From the NCBI RefSeq assembly GCF_000019785.1, contig NC_010524.1:1240001-1304000 (forward strand): DNA of 64,000 nt. Direction: 5' to 3'. The notes beneath the pieces were generated by a model. The model searched no databases and was not told the DNA's origin. It saw nothing but the letters and a program-made list of their open reading frames with translations. The stretch is from Leptothrix cholodnii SP-6 (GTDB lineage: Bacteria > Pseudomonadota > Gammaproteobacteria > Burkholderiales > Burkholderiaceae_C). A program made the translations under genes and the position numbers. Positions 8,933 through 22,394 of this stretch are shown piece after piece (positions within the stretch are counted from its first letter, which is position 1; every line of letters starts with the position of its first letter).

Positions 8933-9817
8933 ATGACCGCCACGACCCCTCCCGCGCTCGACTCGGCCAGCCACATCGACGCCGATCGTTTCGGCCGCCC
9001 CGACGGCGGCTGGCGGCTGCGGCTCTACACCGTGATCTTCGAGTCCGACACCCGCGCCGGCCGGCTGTTCGACGTGGTGCTGATCTGGGCCATCCTGGCC
9101 AGCGTCGGGGTGGTCATGCTCGACAGCGTGGCCGCGCTCAACCAGCGCTGGGCGGCGTGGTTCACGGTGGCCGAATGGCTGTTCACGCTGCTGTTCATGG
9201 CCGAATACGCGGCCCGCCTGCTGTGCGTGAAACGCCCGCGCGCCTACGCGCTGAGCTTCTACGGCGTGGTCGACCTGCTGGCGATCCTGCCCACGCTGCT
9301 GGCGGTGCTGGTGCCCGATCTGCACCTGCTGATCGACGTGCGCATCCTGCGGCTGCTGCGCGTGATCCGCATCTTCAAGCTCTCGCACTACGCCGCCGAG
9401 GTGCGCTACCTGAGCACCGCGCTGCTGGCCAGCGGCCGCAAGATCGCGGTGTTCCTGGGTTTCGTGATCCTGGTGGTGATCGTGATGGGTACGCTGATGT
9501 ACGTGGTCGAGGGCCCGGGCAACGGCTACACCAGCATCCCGGCGTCGATCTACTGGGCCATCACGACGATGACCACGGTGGGCTTCGGCGACATCACGCC
9601 CAAGACCGATCTGGGCCGTTTCATCGCTTCGCTGATGATGCTGGTGGGCTGGGGCGTGCTGGCGGTGCCGACCGGCATCGTCACGGCCGAGATGAGCGCG
9701 CAGCGGCGCGGCGGTGCAGCGCCGCCGCTTGCGCCCAGGGCCTGCCCGGCCTGCCACGCCGTCGATCACCAGAGCGATTCGGCGCATTGCCGCCATTGCG
9801 GCGCGCTGCTGCCCTGA
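8933..9817 (+). CDS. Six-helix voltage-gated potassium channel-type ion transporter
   Basis: An inner-membrane cation channel of 294 residues. Hydrophobic helices start near residue 45, and an S4-like segment RILRLLRVIRIFK (137-149) carries regularly spaced arginines. The pore helix and selectivity filter TTVGFGD (214-220) mark a K+ channel, followed by the last helix (about 230-252). After the membrane part, a short Pro-rich linker leads to a C-terminal zinc-ribbon-like tail with C271-x-x-C274 and C286-x-x-C289. This tail is not part of the classical channel. Ion selectivity is inferred from the filter. Gating cannot be read from sequence. Confidence 0.88.
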   Translation: MTATTPPALDSASHIDADRFGRPDGGWRLRLYTVIFESDTRAGRLFDVVLIWAILASVGVVMLDSVAALNQRWAAWFTVAEWLFTLLFMAEYAARLLCVKRPRAYALSFYGVVDLLAILPTLLAVLVPDLHLLIDVRILRLLRVIRIFKLSHYAAEVRYLSTALLASGRKIAVFLGFVILVVIVMGTLMYVVEGPGNGYTSIPASIYWAITTMTTVGFGDITPKTDLGRFIASLMMLVGWGVLAVPTGIVTAEMSAQRRGGAAPPLAPRACPACHAVDHQSDSAHCRHCGALLP

Positions 9818-9838
9818 AGCCGCCCGCGTCCTTCGACC

Positions 9839-10441
9839 TCAGAGCGGGTTCAGGAAGTAGCGCTTGAGCCCGGCCAGGATCATCTCGACCGCCACCGCGG
9901 TCAGCACCAGGCCCATCAGCTTCTCGATCGCCGAGACCATCGAGTCGCCCAGCAGCTTGCGGATGCGCTCGGCCAGCAGCAGCACCGTGGCGCAGATCGC
10001 CATCGCGGCGGTCAGCGCGCCGGCCCAGTCGAGCAGGCGGTCGGGCTGGCGCGAGGCCAGCAGCAGCACGGTGGCCATCGCCGACGGCCCGGCCAGCAGC
10101 GGCACCGCGAGCGGAAAGATGAAGGGCTCGCGCGGTTCACCGTCCTGGCTGTAGATCTCGCTGCCGCCGGAGAAGATCATGCGGATGGCGATGATGATCA
10201 GGATCACGCCGCCGGCGACTTCGAGCGAGCGTTCGGACAGCCGCATCAGCGTCAGGAAATGCTGGCCGCTGACCATGAACACCGCCAGCACGCTGAACGC
10301 GATCAGCGCCTCGCGCAGCGCCACCCGCGTGCGCCGTTCGGGCGCCACGCCCTTGAGCACCGAGATGAAGATGGGGATGCTGCCGAGCGGGTCGAGCACC
10401 AGCAGGAGCAGGAGGAGGGCGGAGGCGAAGCTGTGATCCAT
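9839..10441 (-). CDS. MarC family integral membrane protein
   Basis: A 200-residue, highly hydrophobic protein with about six membrane segments. The N-terminus (LLLVLDPLGSIPIF) and a later LAVPLLAGPSAMATVLLLA are signature MarC family sequences. MarC proteins were once linked to multiple antibiotic resistance, but their transport role is unproven. The size is normal for the family (about 200-220). It converges with the channel gene, 21 bases apart. No operon partner on the same strand is evident beyond the small protein that ends at 10475, 33 bases upstream. Confidence 0.85.
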   Translation of the reverse strand: MDHSFASALLLLLLVLDPLGSIPIFISVLKGVAPERRTRVALREALIAFSVLAVFMVSGQHFLTLMRLSERSLEVAGGVILIIIAIRMIFSGGSEIYSQDGEPREPFIFPLAVPLLAGPSAMATVLLLASRQPDRLLDWAGALTAAMAICATVLLLAERIRKLLGDSMVSAIEKLMGLVLTAVAVEMILAGLKRYFLNPL

Positions 10442-10474
10442 CCGCGCATTGTCGCGGCGTGCCGTGGCGCGGGT

Positions 10475-10936
10475 TCAGCGCGGGCGTGGCAACGAGTCGA
10501 ACAGGCGGCGCTCGCAGTCGCCGTCGCCGCAGCGCCCGCACGGATGGCGCCAGCGGCCGGGCGGCTGCGGGCCGGCGCTGCGCTCGCGCCGATGGGCCCG
10601 CCAGGCGGCCAGGGCCGCGTCCAGGCGGGCTTCGGGTGGGCCCGACAGCACGCTGAAACCCTGGCCGCGCTGCAGCAGGGCCAGGCGCAGTTGCGCCTCC
10701 ACGCCGTCGCCCGGCGTGGCCGAGCGCATCAGCAGGCACAGGCTGATCGGGCGGGGCGAGGCCAGCACCAGGGCGTTGTCGTCGCTGACCGTCACGCCCG
10801 GGTCGGACAGCGCCGCACGCAGGGCCGCGACCAGCCGATCCTGGCCGCTGCCCGGTGCGCCGACGACGGCGATCAGCGCGGTACGGGACGACGATGTGGA
10901 CGAGGATGCGGGTGAATCGGGCGGAGTGGGGCGCAT
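10475..10936 (-). CDS. Hypothetical protein with degenerate P-loop and Cys-rich tail
   Basis: A predicted protein of 153 residues that I do not recognise. After a Ser/Thr/Pro-rich leader (1-18) comes IAVVGAPGSGQDRLVAAL. This is shaped like the first strand, P-loop and helix of an NTPase, but the Lys-Ser/Thr of Walker A is replaced by Gln-Asp (32-33). The C-terminus has C133-x-x-C136 and C141, then a short Arg-rich end. The chosen ATG at 10936 (MRPTPPD) is weakly supported. The frame also opens at 11020, but that would cross the divergent phosphatase start. Codon use is like its neighbours, so it is probably a real gene; a function is not assigned. Confidence 0.55.
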   Translation of the reverse strand: MRPTPPDSPASSSTSSSRTALIAVVGAPGSGQDRLVAALRAALSDPGVTVSDDNALVLASPRPISLCLLMRSATPGDGVEAQLRLALLQRGQGFSVLSGPPEARLDAALAAWRAHRRERSAGPQPPGRWRHPCGRCGDGDCERRLFDSLPRPR

Positions 10937-11018
10937 GGGGTTCCGGGGTCGGGCCGCAGTGTAGAGAGCGTGCAGCCGATGCGCGATGATCGCGCCAGCA
11001 TTGCACGAGGGTCGCCCC

Positions 11019-12050
11019 ATGTCCTACCTGATCGCCTTCTGGAACCTCGAGAACCTGTTCGCGCCCGAGGGCCACCCCGGCCGCGAGCCCTGGCTGGCCG
11101 CGGCGATGCGGCGCGATCTGGCCGGCTGGACGCAGGCGCTGTTCGACCGCAAGCTCGACCAGCTGGCGGCGGTGATCGTGCAGATGAAGGACGGCGCCGG
11201 CCCCGACCTGCTGGGCGTGTGCGAGGTCGAGAACGGCTACGCGCTGCAGGCCCTGGCCGACCGGCTCAACGCCCTGCTGCCGGCCCGGCGCTACGCGGTG
11301 GTGCACGTCGATTCGAGCCGCGACCAGCGGGGCATCGACACCGCCTTCATCCATGACAGCCTGACGCTGAGCGCCCAGCCCGGCGAGCTGTTCTCGCATT
11401 GGGTGATGCGCCGCACCGGCACGCGCGACATCACGCAGGCCACCTTCGTGACGCGCGCGGGCCATCAGCTGGTGGCGCTGGCCAACCACTGGCCGTCGCG
11501 TTCGGGCGAGCCGGGCGAGGGGCCGCAGCACTCGGCCGGGTTCCGCGCCACCGCCGGCGAGACGCTCGGCTACTGGCACGAGCGCATCCGCGACGCCAAA
11601 GGCGCCGGCGTGGCGGTGGTGGCGATGGGCGATTTCAACGACGACCCGTTCGACGCCTCGATCACCGATCACGCCTCGGCCACGCGCGAGCGCGGCGACA
11701 TCCAGCGCACGCAGAGCGCGCGGTTCTTCAACCTGGCGTGGCGCTACCTGACGCAGGAGGCGGTGGACCGCCGCGGCAAGCCTCGCACGCTCGACGGCAC
11801 GCTCTATTTCAACGGCGACGGCCATGTGTTCGACCAGATCCTGGTCTCGCGCGGGCTGCTCGGCGGCAGCGGGCCGTTGCGGGTGCGCGACGAGACGGCG
11901 CGCATCGAGGCCTGGCCGCCGATGGTCGACCACCGCGTCGGCGAGGGGCCGATCCGCTTCGGCCTGCCCAAGGGCAACGTGGCCGAGAACGTCGACATCG
12001 ACGGATTCAGCGATCACTTCCCGGTGTCGGTGCGCATCGACGAGCTCTGA
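11019..12050 (+). CDS. Endonuclease/exonuclease/phosphatase family protein
   Basis: A 343-residue member of the DNase I-like metal-dependent phosphoesterase fold. Conserved blocks include [10 protein letters not shown] at the N-terminus, [14 protein letters not shown] carrying the metal-binding Glu, [19 protein letters not shown] with the Asn-Asp pair, and DHFPVSVRI at the end with the catalytic His. The substrate (nucleic acid, phospholipid or other phosphoester) cannot be told from sequence. No signal peptide is evident, so it probably acts in the cytoplasm. The start at 11019 has GAGG eight bases upstream; an upstream ATG at 10986 in the same frame is less likely. It stands alone between a divergent gene and glcD. 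Confidence 0.85.
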   Translation: MSYLIAFWNLENLFAPEGHPGREPWLAAAMRRDLAGWTQALFDRKLDQLAAVIVQMKDGAGPDLLGVCEVENGYALQALADRLNALLPARRYAVVHVDSSRDQRGIDTAFIHDSLTLSAQPGELFSHWVMRRTGTRDITQATFVTRAGHQLVALANHWPSRSGEPGEGPQHSAGFRATAGETLGYWHERIRDAKGAGVAVVAMGDFNDDPFDASITDHASATRERGDIQRTQSARFFNLAWRYLTQEAVDRRGKPRTLDGTLYFNGDGHVFDQILVSRGLLGGSGPLRVRDETARIEAWPPMVDHRVGEGPIRFGLPKGNVAENVDIDGFSDHFPVSVRIDEL

Positions 12051-12173
12051 CGCCGGGCGCCGCACGCGGCCCGATGAAAAACCTTCACGCCCGCCGTCAA
12101 GAACTCTCACGCCACGACGCCCGCGCTTGGCCAACATGCGCCCTCGGCCGGATTCCCGGCGAGGAGACATGGC

Positions 12174-13763
12174 ATGCAAAGCCCCGCACCCTGCGACACG
12201 ACGGGTGGATCGACCGGCAGCCTGACCGCGCTGGTCCAGGCCGACAACGCGACGGCTTCGTCACGCGAAACGAAACAGGCGCTACTGGCGCAGGAGCAGC
12301 TGCGCGCCGCCCGCCAGGCCGAGGTGCTCGCCGCCCTGCGCGGCGTGCTGCCCGCCAGCAGCCTGCTGAGCCGCAACGAGGACACCACGCCCTACGAATG
12401 CGACGGCCTGACCGCCTACCGCCAGCGCCCGATGCTGGTGGTGCTGCCCGAGACCGACGCCCAGGTGGCCGCGGTGCTGCGCACCTGTCACGCGCTGGGC
12501 GTGCCTGTGGTGGCGCGCGGCGCGGGCACGGGCCTGAGCGGCGGCGCGATGCCGCACGCGCTGGGCGTGACGATGTCGCTGGCGCGCTTGAACAAGATCG
12601 TCCAGCTCGACGCCGAAGCCGGTTTTGCGGTGGTGCAGTGCGGCGTGCGCAACCTCGCCATCAGCGAGGCCGCCGCGCCGCACGACCTGTATTACGCGCC
12701 CGACCCGAGCAGCCAGATCGCCTGCACCATCGGCGGCAACGTGGCCGAGAACTCCGGCGGCGTGCACTGCCTCAAGTACGGCCTGACGCTGCACAACGTG
12801 CTGCAGGTCAAGGGCTACACCGCAGCGGGTGAGCCGATCACCTTCGGCTCGCTGGCCTCCGACGCGCCCGGGCTCGACCTGCTGAGCGTGGTGGTCGGCA
12901 GCGAGGGCATGCTGGCGGTGGTCACCGAGGTGACGGTCAAGCTGATCCCCAAGCCGGCGCTGGCGCGCTGCATCATGGCCAGCTTCGCGAGCGTGGAGGC
13001 GGCCGGCGAGGCGGTGGCCGCGGTGATCGCCGCCGGCATCATTCCGGCCGGGCTGGAGCTGATGGACCAGCGCATGACCGCGGCGGTCGAGGACTACGTG
13101 CACGCCGGTTACGACCTCGACGCCGCCGCCATCCTGCTGTGCGAGAGCGACGGCACGCCCGAGGAGGTGGCCGAGGAGATCGAGCGCATGCGCGAGGTGC
13201 TGAGCGGCTGCGGCGCGACCCGGTTGGAGGTCAGCCGCGACGAGGCGCAGCGGCTGCGTTTCTGGAGCGGGCGCAAGAACGCCTTCCCGGCCAGCGGGCG
13301 CATCAGCCCCGACTACATGTGCATGGACTCCACCATCCCGCGCAAGCGCCTGGCCGAGATCCTGCGGGCGATCGAGGCGATGGAAGTGACCTACGGGCTG
13401 CGCTGCGCCAACGTCTTCCACGCCGGCGACGGCAACCTGCACCCGCTGATCATGTTCGACGCCAACGACCCCGACCAGCTGCACCGCTGCGAGCGGTTCG
13501 GCGCCGACATCCTCGAGACCAGCGTGCGCCTGGGGGGCACGGTGACCGGCGAGCATGGCGTGGGTGTCGAGAAGCTCAACTCGATGTGCGTGCAGTTCTC
13601 GCCGCTCGAATTGGCGCAGATGCTGGCGCTGAAATCGGCCTTCGACCCGGCCGGCGTGCTCAACCCCGGCAAGGCGGTGCCCGAGCTGCACCGCTGCGCC
13701 GAATACGGGCGCATGCACGTCAAGCGCGGCCTGTTGCCGTTTCCCGAACTGCCGAGGTTCTGA
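12174..13763 (+). CDS. glcD: Glycolate oxidase FAD-binding catalytic subunit GlcD
   Basis: The 529-residue FAD subunit of glycolate oxidase, which oxidises glycolate to glyoxylate and passes electrons on through GlcF. The FAD-binding loop PVVARGAGTGLSGGAMP and the later GNVAENSGG identify the vanillyl-alcohol-oxidase fold. The C-terminal substrate region has HAGDGNLHPLI and TGEHGVGVEK, typical of GlcD. GAGGAG lies about ten bases before the ATG. The gene is followed by glcE after six bases and then glcF, the full three-subunit operon. No glcC-type regulator is adjacent. D-lactate dehydrogenases share the fold, but the D-E-F set makes glycolate oxidase the best call. Confidence 0.93.
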   Translation: MQSPAPCDTTGGSTGSLTALVQADNATASSRETKQALLAQEQLRAARQAEVLAALRGVLPASSLLSRNEDTTPYECDGLTAYRQRPMLVVLPETDAQVAAVLRTCHALGVPVVARGAGTGLSGGAMPHALGVTMSLARLNKIVQLDAEAGFAVVQCGVRNLAISEAAAPHDLYYAPDPSSQIACTIGGNVAENSGGVHCLKYGLTLHNVLQVKGYTAAGEPITFGSLASDAPGLDLLSVVVGSEGMLAVVTEVTVKLIPKPALARCIMASFASVEAAGEAVAAVIAAGIIPAGLELMDQRMTAAVEDYVHAGYDLDAAAILLCESDGTPEEVAEEIERMREVLSGCGATRLEVSRDEAQRLRFWSGRKNAFPASGRISPDYMCMDSTIPRKRLAEILRAIEAMEVTYGLRCANVFHAGDGNLHPLIMFDANDPDQLHRCERFGADILETSVRLGGTVTGEHGVGVEKLNSMCVQFSPLELAQMLALKSAFDPAGVLNPGKAVPELHRCAEYGRMHVKRGLLPFPELPRF

Positions 13764-13769
13764 GCAAGC

Positions 13770-14897
13770 ATGAACACGATCCGACAAGACGCCGCGCTGC
13801 AGTCGCTGCAAGAGACCGTGCGCGCGGCCATCGCCGACCGCGCGCCGCTGGAGATTGCCGGCGGCGGCAGCAAGGCCTTCCTGAATCCGCCGACCGATGC
13901 GACGCTGCGCCGGCTCGACGTGCGCCCACTCGCCGGCATCAGTGCCTACGAGCCCAGCGAGCTGGTCGTCACGGTGCGCGCCGGCACGCCGCTGGTCGAG
14001 CTGGAAGCGGCACTGGCCGAGTGCGGGCAGTGCCTGCCGTTCGAACCGCCGCGGTTCGCCGTGAATGGCCCGTCGGCCGGCACCGTGGGCGGCATGGTCG
14101 CCAGCGGCCTGGCCGGCCCGGCACGCGCCAGCGTGGGCAGCGTGCGCGACTACGTGCTCGGCGCCACCCTGCTCGACGGCCGTGCCGATCTGCTGAGCTT
14201 CGGCGGGCAGGTGATGAAGAACGTCGCCGGCTACGACGTCTCGCGGCTGCTGGCGGGCTCTTTCGGGGCGCTGGGCGTGATCTGCGAGGTCTCGCTCAAG
14301 GTGCTGCCGCGGCCGGTGGCGAGCACCACGCTGCGTTTCGAGATGGACGAGGCGCAGGCGCTCGCCAGCCTCAAGGCCTGGTGTCGCAAGCCGCTGCCGA
14401 TCAGCGCCAGCGCCTGGAGCCGCGGCGTGCTGTGGCTGCGCCTGAGCGGCGCGCAGGCGGCGGTGGCGTCGGCGCAGCGCACGCTGGGTGGCGAGCCGAT
14501 CGCGGACGACCTGGCGCAGCGTGGCTGGCTCGACGTGCGCGACCAGAACCACCCGTTGCTGGTCGACGTGCTGCCGCGCGGGCGGCGGCTGTGGCGCCTG
14601 TCGGTGCCGCCGCACACCGGCCGGCTGGCGCTGCCCGGCGCGGTCGGCGACAGCCTGGTCGAGTGGCACGGCGGCCAGCGCTGGGCCCTGAGCGATGCGC
14701 CGCCCGCGCTGGTGCACGCGCTGGCGGCCGAGGTCGGCGGCCATGCGCGCATCTGGCGCGGCGCCTTGGCCGGCGACGCCGTGCAGCCGGCGCTGTCCGA
14801 GTTGTCGGCGCCGCTGCACGCGGTGCACCAGCGCATCAAGGACGCCTTCGATCCCCTCCATCTTTTCAACCCCGGCCGGCTGGCTGCGGGGCTCTGA
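13770..14897 (+). CDS. glcE: Glycolate oxidase second FAD-binding subunit GlcE
   Basis: A 375-residue protein homologous to the FAD-binding half of GlcD and required for an active glycolate oxidase complex. EIAGGGSKAFLNPP near residues 28-41 and GPSAGTVGGMVASGLAGPAR are typical GlcE sequences; QVMKNVAGYDVSRLLAGSFG follows. The C-terminus (RIKDAFDPLHLFNPGRL) matches the tail shared by the family. The gene starts six bases after glcD and ends 15 bases before glcF, so the three are translated from one message. Confidence 0.92.
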   Translation: MNTIRQDAALQSLQETVRAAIADRAPLEIAGGGSKAFLNPPTDATLRRLDVRPLAGISAYEPSELVVTVRAGTPLVELEAALAECGQCLPFEPPRFAVNGPSAGTVGGMVASGLAGPARASVGSVRDYVLGATLLDGRADLLSFGGQVMKNVAGYDVSRLLAGSFGALGVICEVSLKVLPRPVASTTLRFEMDEAQALASLKAWCRKPLPISASAWSRGVLWLRLSGAQAAVASAQRTLGGEPIADDLAQRGWLDVRDQNHPLLVDVLPRGRRLWRLSVPPHTGRLALPGAVGDSLVEWHGGQRWALSDAPPALVHALAAEVGGHARIWRGALAGDAVQPALSELSAPLHAVHQRIKDAFDPLHLFNPGRLAAGL

Positions 14898-14912
14898 GCC
14901 AGGCACCGAGCG

Positions 14913-16169
14913 ATGCAAACCGAACTCTCCCCCCGATACGCCGGCACGCCCGACGGCGACGCGGCGCAGGCGATCCTGCGCAAGTGCGTGCACTGCGGTT
15001 TCTGCACCGCCACCTGCCCGACCTACCAGCTGCTGGGCGACGAGCTCGACAGCCCGCGCGGGCGCATCTACCTGATCAAGCAGATGCTCGAAGGCCAGAC
15101 GCCCACGCGCAGCACCCAGCAGCACCTCGACCGCTGCCTGACCTGCCGCAACTGCGAGAGCACCTGCCCGTCGGGCGTGCCCTACGGCGAGCTGGTCGAG
15201 ATCGGCCGCCGGCTGGTCGACGCCGAGGTCGAGCGCCCGCTGGCCGAGAAGGCGCAGCGCTGGCTGCTCAAGGAAGGGCTGACGTCGCCGCTGTTCGCGC
15301 CGGCCCTGAAGCTCGGCCAGATCGTGCGCCCGCTGCTGCCGCAGGTGCTCAGGAACAAGGTGCCCGAAGCCGGCCCGCGCGACGCCCGCGGCTGGCCGCA
15401 GCGCAGCCACCCGCGCCGCATGCTGATGCTGGCCGGCTGCGTGCAGCCGACGATGGGCCCGGGCATCAACCCGGCCACCGCGCGGGTGCTCGACGCCGCC
15501 GGCATCCAGGCGGTGACCGCGCCCAAGGCCGGCTGCTGCGGCGCGATCCGCGATCACCTGGGCGACCACCCCGGCGGCCTGGCCGACATGCGCCGCAACA
15601 TCGACGCCTGGTGGCCGCTGATCGAGCCCACCGACGGCTCGGCGCCGGTCGAGGCGCTGGTGATGAACGCCTCGGGCTGCGGCGCGACGGTCAAGGACTA
15701 CGGACGCCACCTGGCCACCGATCCGGCCTACGCCACCCGCGCCGCGCGGGTCAGCGCCCTGACGCGCGATCTCAGCGAGCTGCTGCCCGAACTGGTGCCG
15801 CAGCTCAAGCCGCTGCTCAACGACGTGCCGCGCCACAAGCTGGCGCTGCACCCGCCGTGCACGCTGCAGCATGGCCAGAAGCTCAAGGGCGGCATCGAGG
15901 CCGGCCTGCGCGAGCTGGGTTTCGAGGTGCACCTGCCGGCGCAGGAGAGCCACCTGTGCTGCGGCTCGGCCGGCACCTACTCGGTGCTGCAGCCCGAGCT
16001 GTCGTATCAGCTGCGCGACCGCAAGCTCGGCCACCTGCAGGCGCAGTCGCCCGAGGTGATCGTGTCGGCCAACATCGGCTGCATCTCGCACCTGCAGAGC
16101 GGCTGCGCGACGCCGGTGCGGCACTGGGTCGAGGTGCTGGACGACGCCTTGCAGGCCGTGCCGGCGTGA
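14913..16169 (+). CDS. glcF: Glycolate oxidase iron-sulfur subunit GlcF
   Basis: A 418-residue iron-sulfur protein that carries electrons from GlcD/GlcE to the respiratory chain. Two ferredoxin-type motifs lie near the N-terminus: C25, C28, C31, C35 and C75, C78, C81, C85. Two Cys-Cys-Gly (CCG) domains follow (KAGCCGAIRDH and SHLCCGSAGTYS), as in GlcF and heterodisulfide-reductase-like subunits. It is the last gene of glcDEF, and its stop is followed directly by a hairpin shared with the convergent ftsB operon. Confidence 0.93.
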   Translation: MQTELSPRYAGTPDGDAAQAILRKCVHCGFCTATCPTYQLLGDELDSPRGRIYLIKQMLEGQTPTRSTQQHLDRCLTCRNCESTCPSGVPYGELVEIGRRLVDAEVERPLAEKAQRWLLKEGLTSPLFAPALKLGQIVRPLLPQVLRNKVPEAGPRDARGWPQRSHPRRMLMLAGCVQPTMGPGINPATARVLDAAGIQAVTAPKAGCCGAIRDHLGDHPGGLADMRRNIDAWWPLIEPTDGSAPVEALVMNASGCGATVKDYGRHLATDPAYATRAARVSALTRDLSELLPELVPQLKPLLNDVPRHKLALHPPCTLQHGQKLKGGIEAGLRELGFEVHLPAQESHLCCGSAGTYSVLQPELSYQLRDRKLGHLQAQSPEVIVSANIGCISHLQSGCATPVRHWVEVLDDALQAVPA

Positions 16170-16189
16170 TCCGCCTGCGCCCATGAAAA

Positions 16190-16212
16190 AAGGCGCCGGT
16201 TCGCGGCGCCTT
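16190..16212 (-). terminator. Intrinsic terminator, strongest for the leftward eno-ftsB transcript
   Basis: Arms AAGGCGCCG and CGGCGCCTT flank a GTTCG loop between the convergent glcF and ftsB genes. On the leftward transcript the stem runs into a stretch of U residues (AAAAAA on the plus strand at 16186-16191), the form of a Rho-independent terminator. On the rightward side only TTCTC follows, so termination of glcF would be weaker. Confidence 0.85.
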
Positions 16213-16239
16213 CTCGTGTGGCCGGGGCCTTGCGGCCGC

Positions 16240-16524
16240 TCAGCGGGGTCGGGTGTACTGCACCAGGATCTCGTCGGGACGGATCATGCCCAGCTCGCCG
16301 CGGGCCTTCTCCTCGATGGTTTCCTGGCCTTCGCGCAGGTCGCGAACTTCGGCGGCGAGGCGCTCGTTGCGCATGCGCGCCTCGATGTTGCGTTCGCGCT
16401 GCTCCTCGACCTGGCGATCGAGTTCGATCACGCGTGGCACGCCGCTGTGGCCGAACCACAGCTCCAGGTGCACCAGCCCGAGCAGGACTGCCAGCACCAG
16501 GGTGATGCCACGCACGCCGAACAC
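16240..16524 (-). CDS. ftsB: Cell division protein FtsB
   Basis: A 94-residue bitopic protein of the divisome. FtsB forms a complex with FtsQ and FtsL that activates septal peptidoglycan synthesis. One N-terminal membrane helix (about residues 5-22, ITLVLAVLLGLVHLELWFG) is followed by a coiled coil rich in Glu and Arg (about 32-72). The C-terminus IEEKARGELGMIRPDEI is the conserved FtsB end. It follows eno by six bases; the eno-ftsB pair is usual in proteobacteria. A terminator lies just downstream. Confidence 0.93.
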   Translation of the reverse strand: MFGVRGITLVLAVLLGLVHLELWFGHSGVPRVIELDRQVEEQRERNIEARMRNERLAAEVRDLREGQETIEEKARGELGMIRPDEILVQYTRPR

Positions 16525-16530
16525 GGGCGA

Positions 16531-17868
<1,338 letters not shown>

Positions 17869-17927
17869 TTACTGCGTCGCAACAGCGTGCGTCGACGCGA
17901 CAGCTGCGCGCGCTACCTTGCACACCC

Positions 17928-20650
<2,723 letters not shown>

Positions 20651-21511
20651 TCAGCCTTCGAGGTTGTCGATCAGCCGGGTGTTGCCCAGCCTGGCCGCAC
20701 CGAGCGCGACCAGCGGCAGGCCCGCGGCGATCTCGTCGGCGCCGGGCGGCAGCAGGTCGGTGCGGCGGCGCACGCACAGGTAGTCGGGCAGCCAGCCTTG
20801 CGCGCGCAGCGCCGTGCAGGCCTGCGCTTCGAGCGTCTCCAGCGGGGCGCCACCGGCGCGCACCGCGCCCAGCAGGTCGCGCAGGGCGGCCGACAGCTGC
20901 AGCGCCTGCTCGCGTTCGGCCGCGCCGAGGTAGCCGTTGCGCGACGACAGCGCCAGGCCGTCGTGCGCGCGCAGCGTCTCGCCGCCGAGCACCTCGATCG
21001 GCAGCGCGAACTGCTCGACCATGCGGCGCAGCACCATCAGCTGCTGGTAGTCCTTCTTGCCGAACACGGCGACCTGCGGCTGCACGATCGAGAACAGCTT
21101 CATGACGACGGTGCACACGCCGGTGAAGAAGCCGGGCCGGAAATGGCCTTCGAGCAGCTCGGCCAGCGCCGGGTCGGGCTGCACCTTGAAGGTCTGCGGC
21201 TGCGGGTAGAGCTCGGCCTCGGCGGGCGCGAACACCAGGTCGCAGCCGGCCGGGGCCAGCAGCTCGGCATCGCGTGCCAGCGTGCGCGGGTAGCGGTCGA
21301 AATCCTCGTGCGGCGCGAACTGCAGGCGGTTGACGAAGATGCTCGCCACCACCGTGCCGGCGGCGCCGACACGTTCGCGGGCCTGACGCACCAGCGCCAG
21401 ATGGCCCTCGTGCAGGTTGCCCATCGTGGGCACGAAGGCGATGGTGCCGGCGCTGCGGCGCACCGGCGCCAGGGCGGCGCGCAGGTCGGCGAGGGTGTGG
21501 ACGATTTGCAT
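20651..21511 (-). CDS. panC: Pantothenate synthetase
   Basis: PanC joins pantoate and beta-alanine with ATP to form pantothenate, the coenzyme A precursor. The protein has 286 residues. The nucleotidyl-transferase HIGH-like motif is in [19 protein letters not shown] (about 28-46). [15 protein letters not shown] follows, and LSSRNGYL is the KMSKS-like loop. It lies 13 bases downstream of panB on the same strand, so the two pantothenate genes form an operon. Confidence 0.96.
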   Translation of the reverse strand: MQIVHTLADLRAALAPVRRSAGTIAFVPTMGNLHEGHLALVRQARERVGAAGTVVASIFVNRLQFAPHEDFDRYPRTLARDAELLAPAGCDLVFAPAEAELYPQPQTFKVQPDPALAELLEGHFRPGFFTGVCTVVMKLFSIVQPQVAVFGKKDYQQLMVLRRMVEQFALPIEVLGGETLRAHDGLALSSRNGYLGAAEREQALQLSAALRDLLGAVRAGGAPLETLEAQACTALRAQGWLPDYLCVRRRTDLLPPGADEIAAGLPLVALGAARLGNTRLIDNLEG

Positions 21512-21524
21512 GTCGGCGTGGGGC

Positions 21525-22394
21525 TCAGCTGGCGCTGGCGTAGGCGTGGGCCACGGGGTCGGGGAAGCTGGCGTCCTTGACGGCGGCCACGTAGGCGCGG
21601 ATCGCGTCTTCGACCGACAGGTTCTGGCCCGCCTCGCTGTGCATGAAGTTGCGCACGAAGCGCGGCAGCTTGCCGCGTGTCAGGCCCAGCATGTCGTGCA
21701 CCACCAGCACCTGGCCGGCGGTGGCCGGGCCGGCGCCGATGCCGATCGTCATCAGCTGCGGGTTGTCGGCCTGCACCGCCGCGGCTACCGCCGAGGGCAT
21801 CAGTTCGAGCACCATCATCGCGGCGCCGGCCTGGGTCAGCTCGGTGGCCTGGCGGCGCAGTTCGGCGGCGCCTGCTTCGTCGCGGCCCTGGATGCGATAG
21901 CCGCCCAGCGCGTGCACGCTCTGCGGCGTCAGGCCGAGGTGGGCACAGACCGGCACGCCGCGTTCGACCAGGAAGCGCACCGTCTCGGCGGTCCAGCCGC
22001 CGCCTTCGAGCTTGATCATCTGTGCGCCGGCCTGCATCAGCGTGGCGGCGGCGGCCATCGCCTGCGACGGGCCCTGGTGGTAGCTCGCGAACGGCAGGTC
22101 GGCGACCAGCCAGGCCGCGCCGCCCTGCAGGCCGCGGGCGACGCAGCGGGTGTGATAGGCCATCTCGTCGAGCGTGACGGGCAGGGTGCTGGCGTGGCCC
22201 TGCACGACCATGCCGAGCGAGTCGCCGACCAGGATGGTGTCGACGCCGGCCTCGTCGGCCACGCGCGCCAGCGTGCTTTCGTAGGCCGTCAGCATGGCGA
22301 TCTTCTCGCCGCGCTGCTGCATCGCACGCAGGGCGGGAAGGGTGAGTGGCTTGCGGTTGCGGGCCACCGGGGTCGGTTCAGCGTGACTGCTCAA
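21525..22394 (-). CDS. panB: 3-methyl-2-oxobutanoate hydroxymethyltransferase
   Basis: PanB transfers a hydroxymethyl group from methylene-tetrahydrofolate to 2-oxoisovalerate, making ketopantoate. The protein has 289 residues. Conserved blocks are [36 protein letters not shown] with metal-binding Asp, and [21 protein letters not shown]. It is the first gene of panBC. Its upstream neighbour, the acetyltransferase at 22800, is divergent, with 405 bases between them. Confidence 0.96.
   Translation of the reverse strand: MSSHAEPTPVARNRKPLTLPALRAMQQRGEKIAMLTAYESTLARVADEAGVDTILVGDSLGMVVQGHASTLPVTLDEMAYHTRCVARGLQGGAAWLVADLPFASYHQGPSQAMAAAATLMQAGAQMIKLEGGGWTAETVRFLVERGVPVCAHLGLTPQSVHALGGYRIQGRDEAGAAELRRQATELTQAGAAMMVLELMPSAVAAAVQADNPQLMTIGIGAGPATAGQVLVVHDMLGLTRGKLPRFVRNFMHSEAGQNLSVEDAIRAYVAAVKDASFPDPVAHAYASAS

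Noticed and set aside
12282..16184. 1300-codon minus-strand open frame
   Set aside because: It is antisense to glcDEF, whose motifs are unambiguous. Its composition (His, Arg, Gln, Ala rich) is that of a GC-rich antisense shadow.
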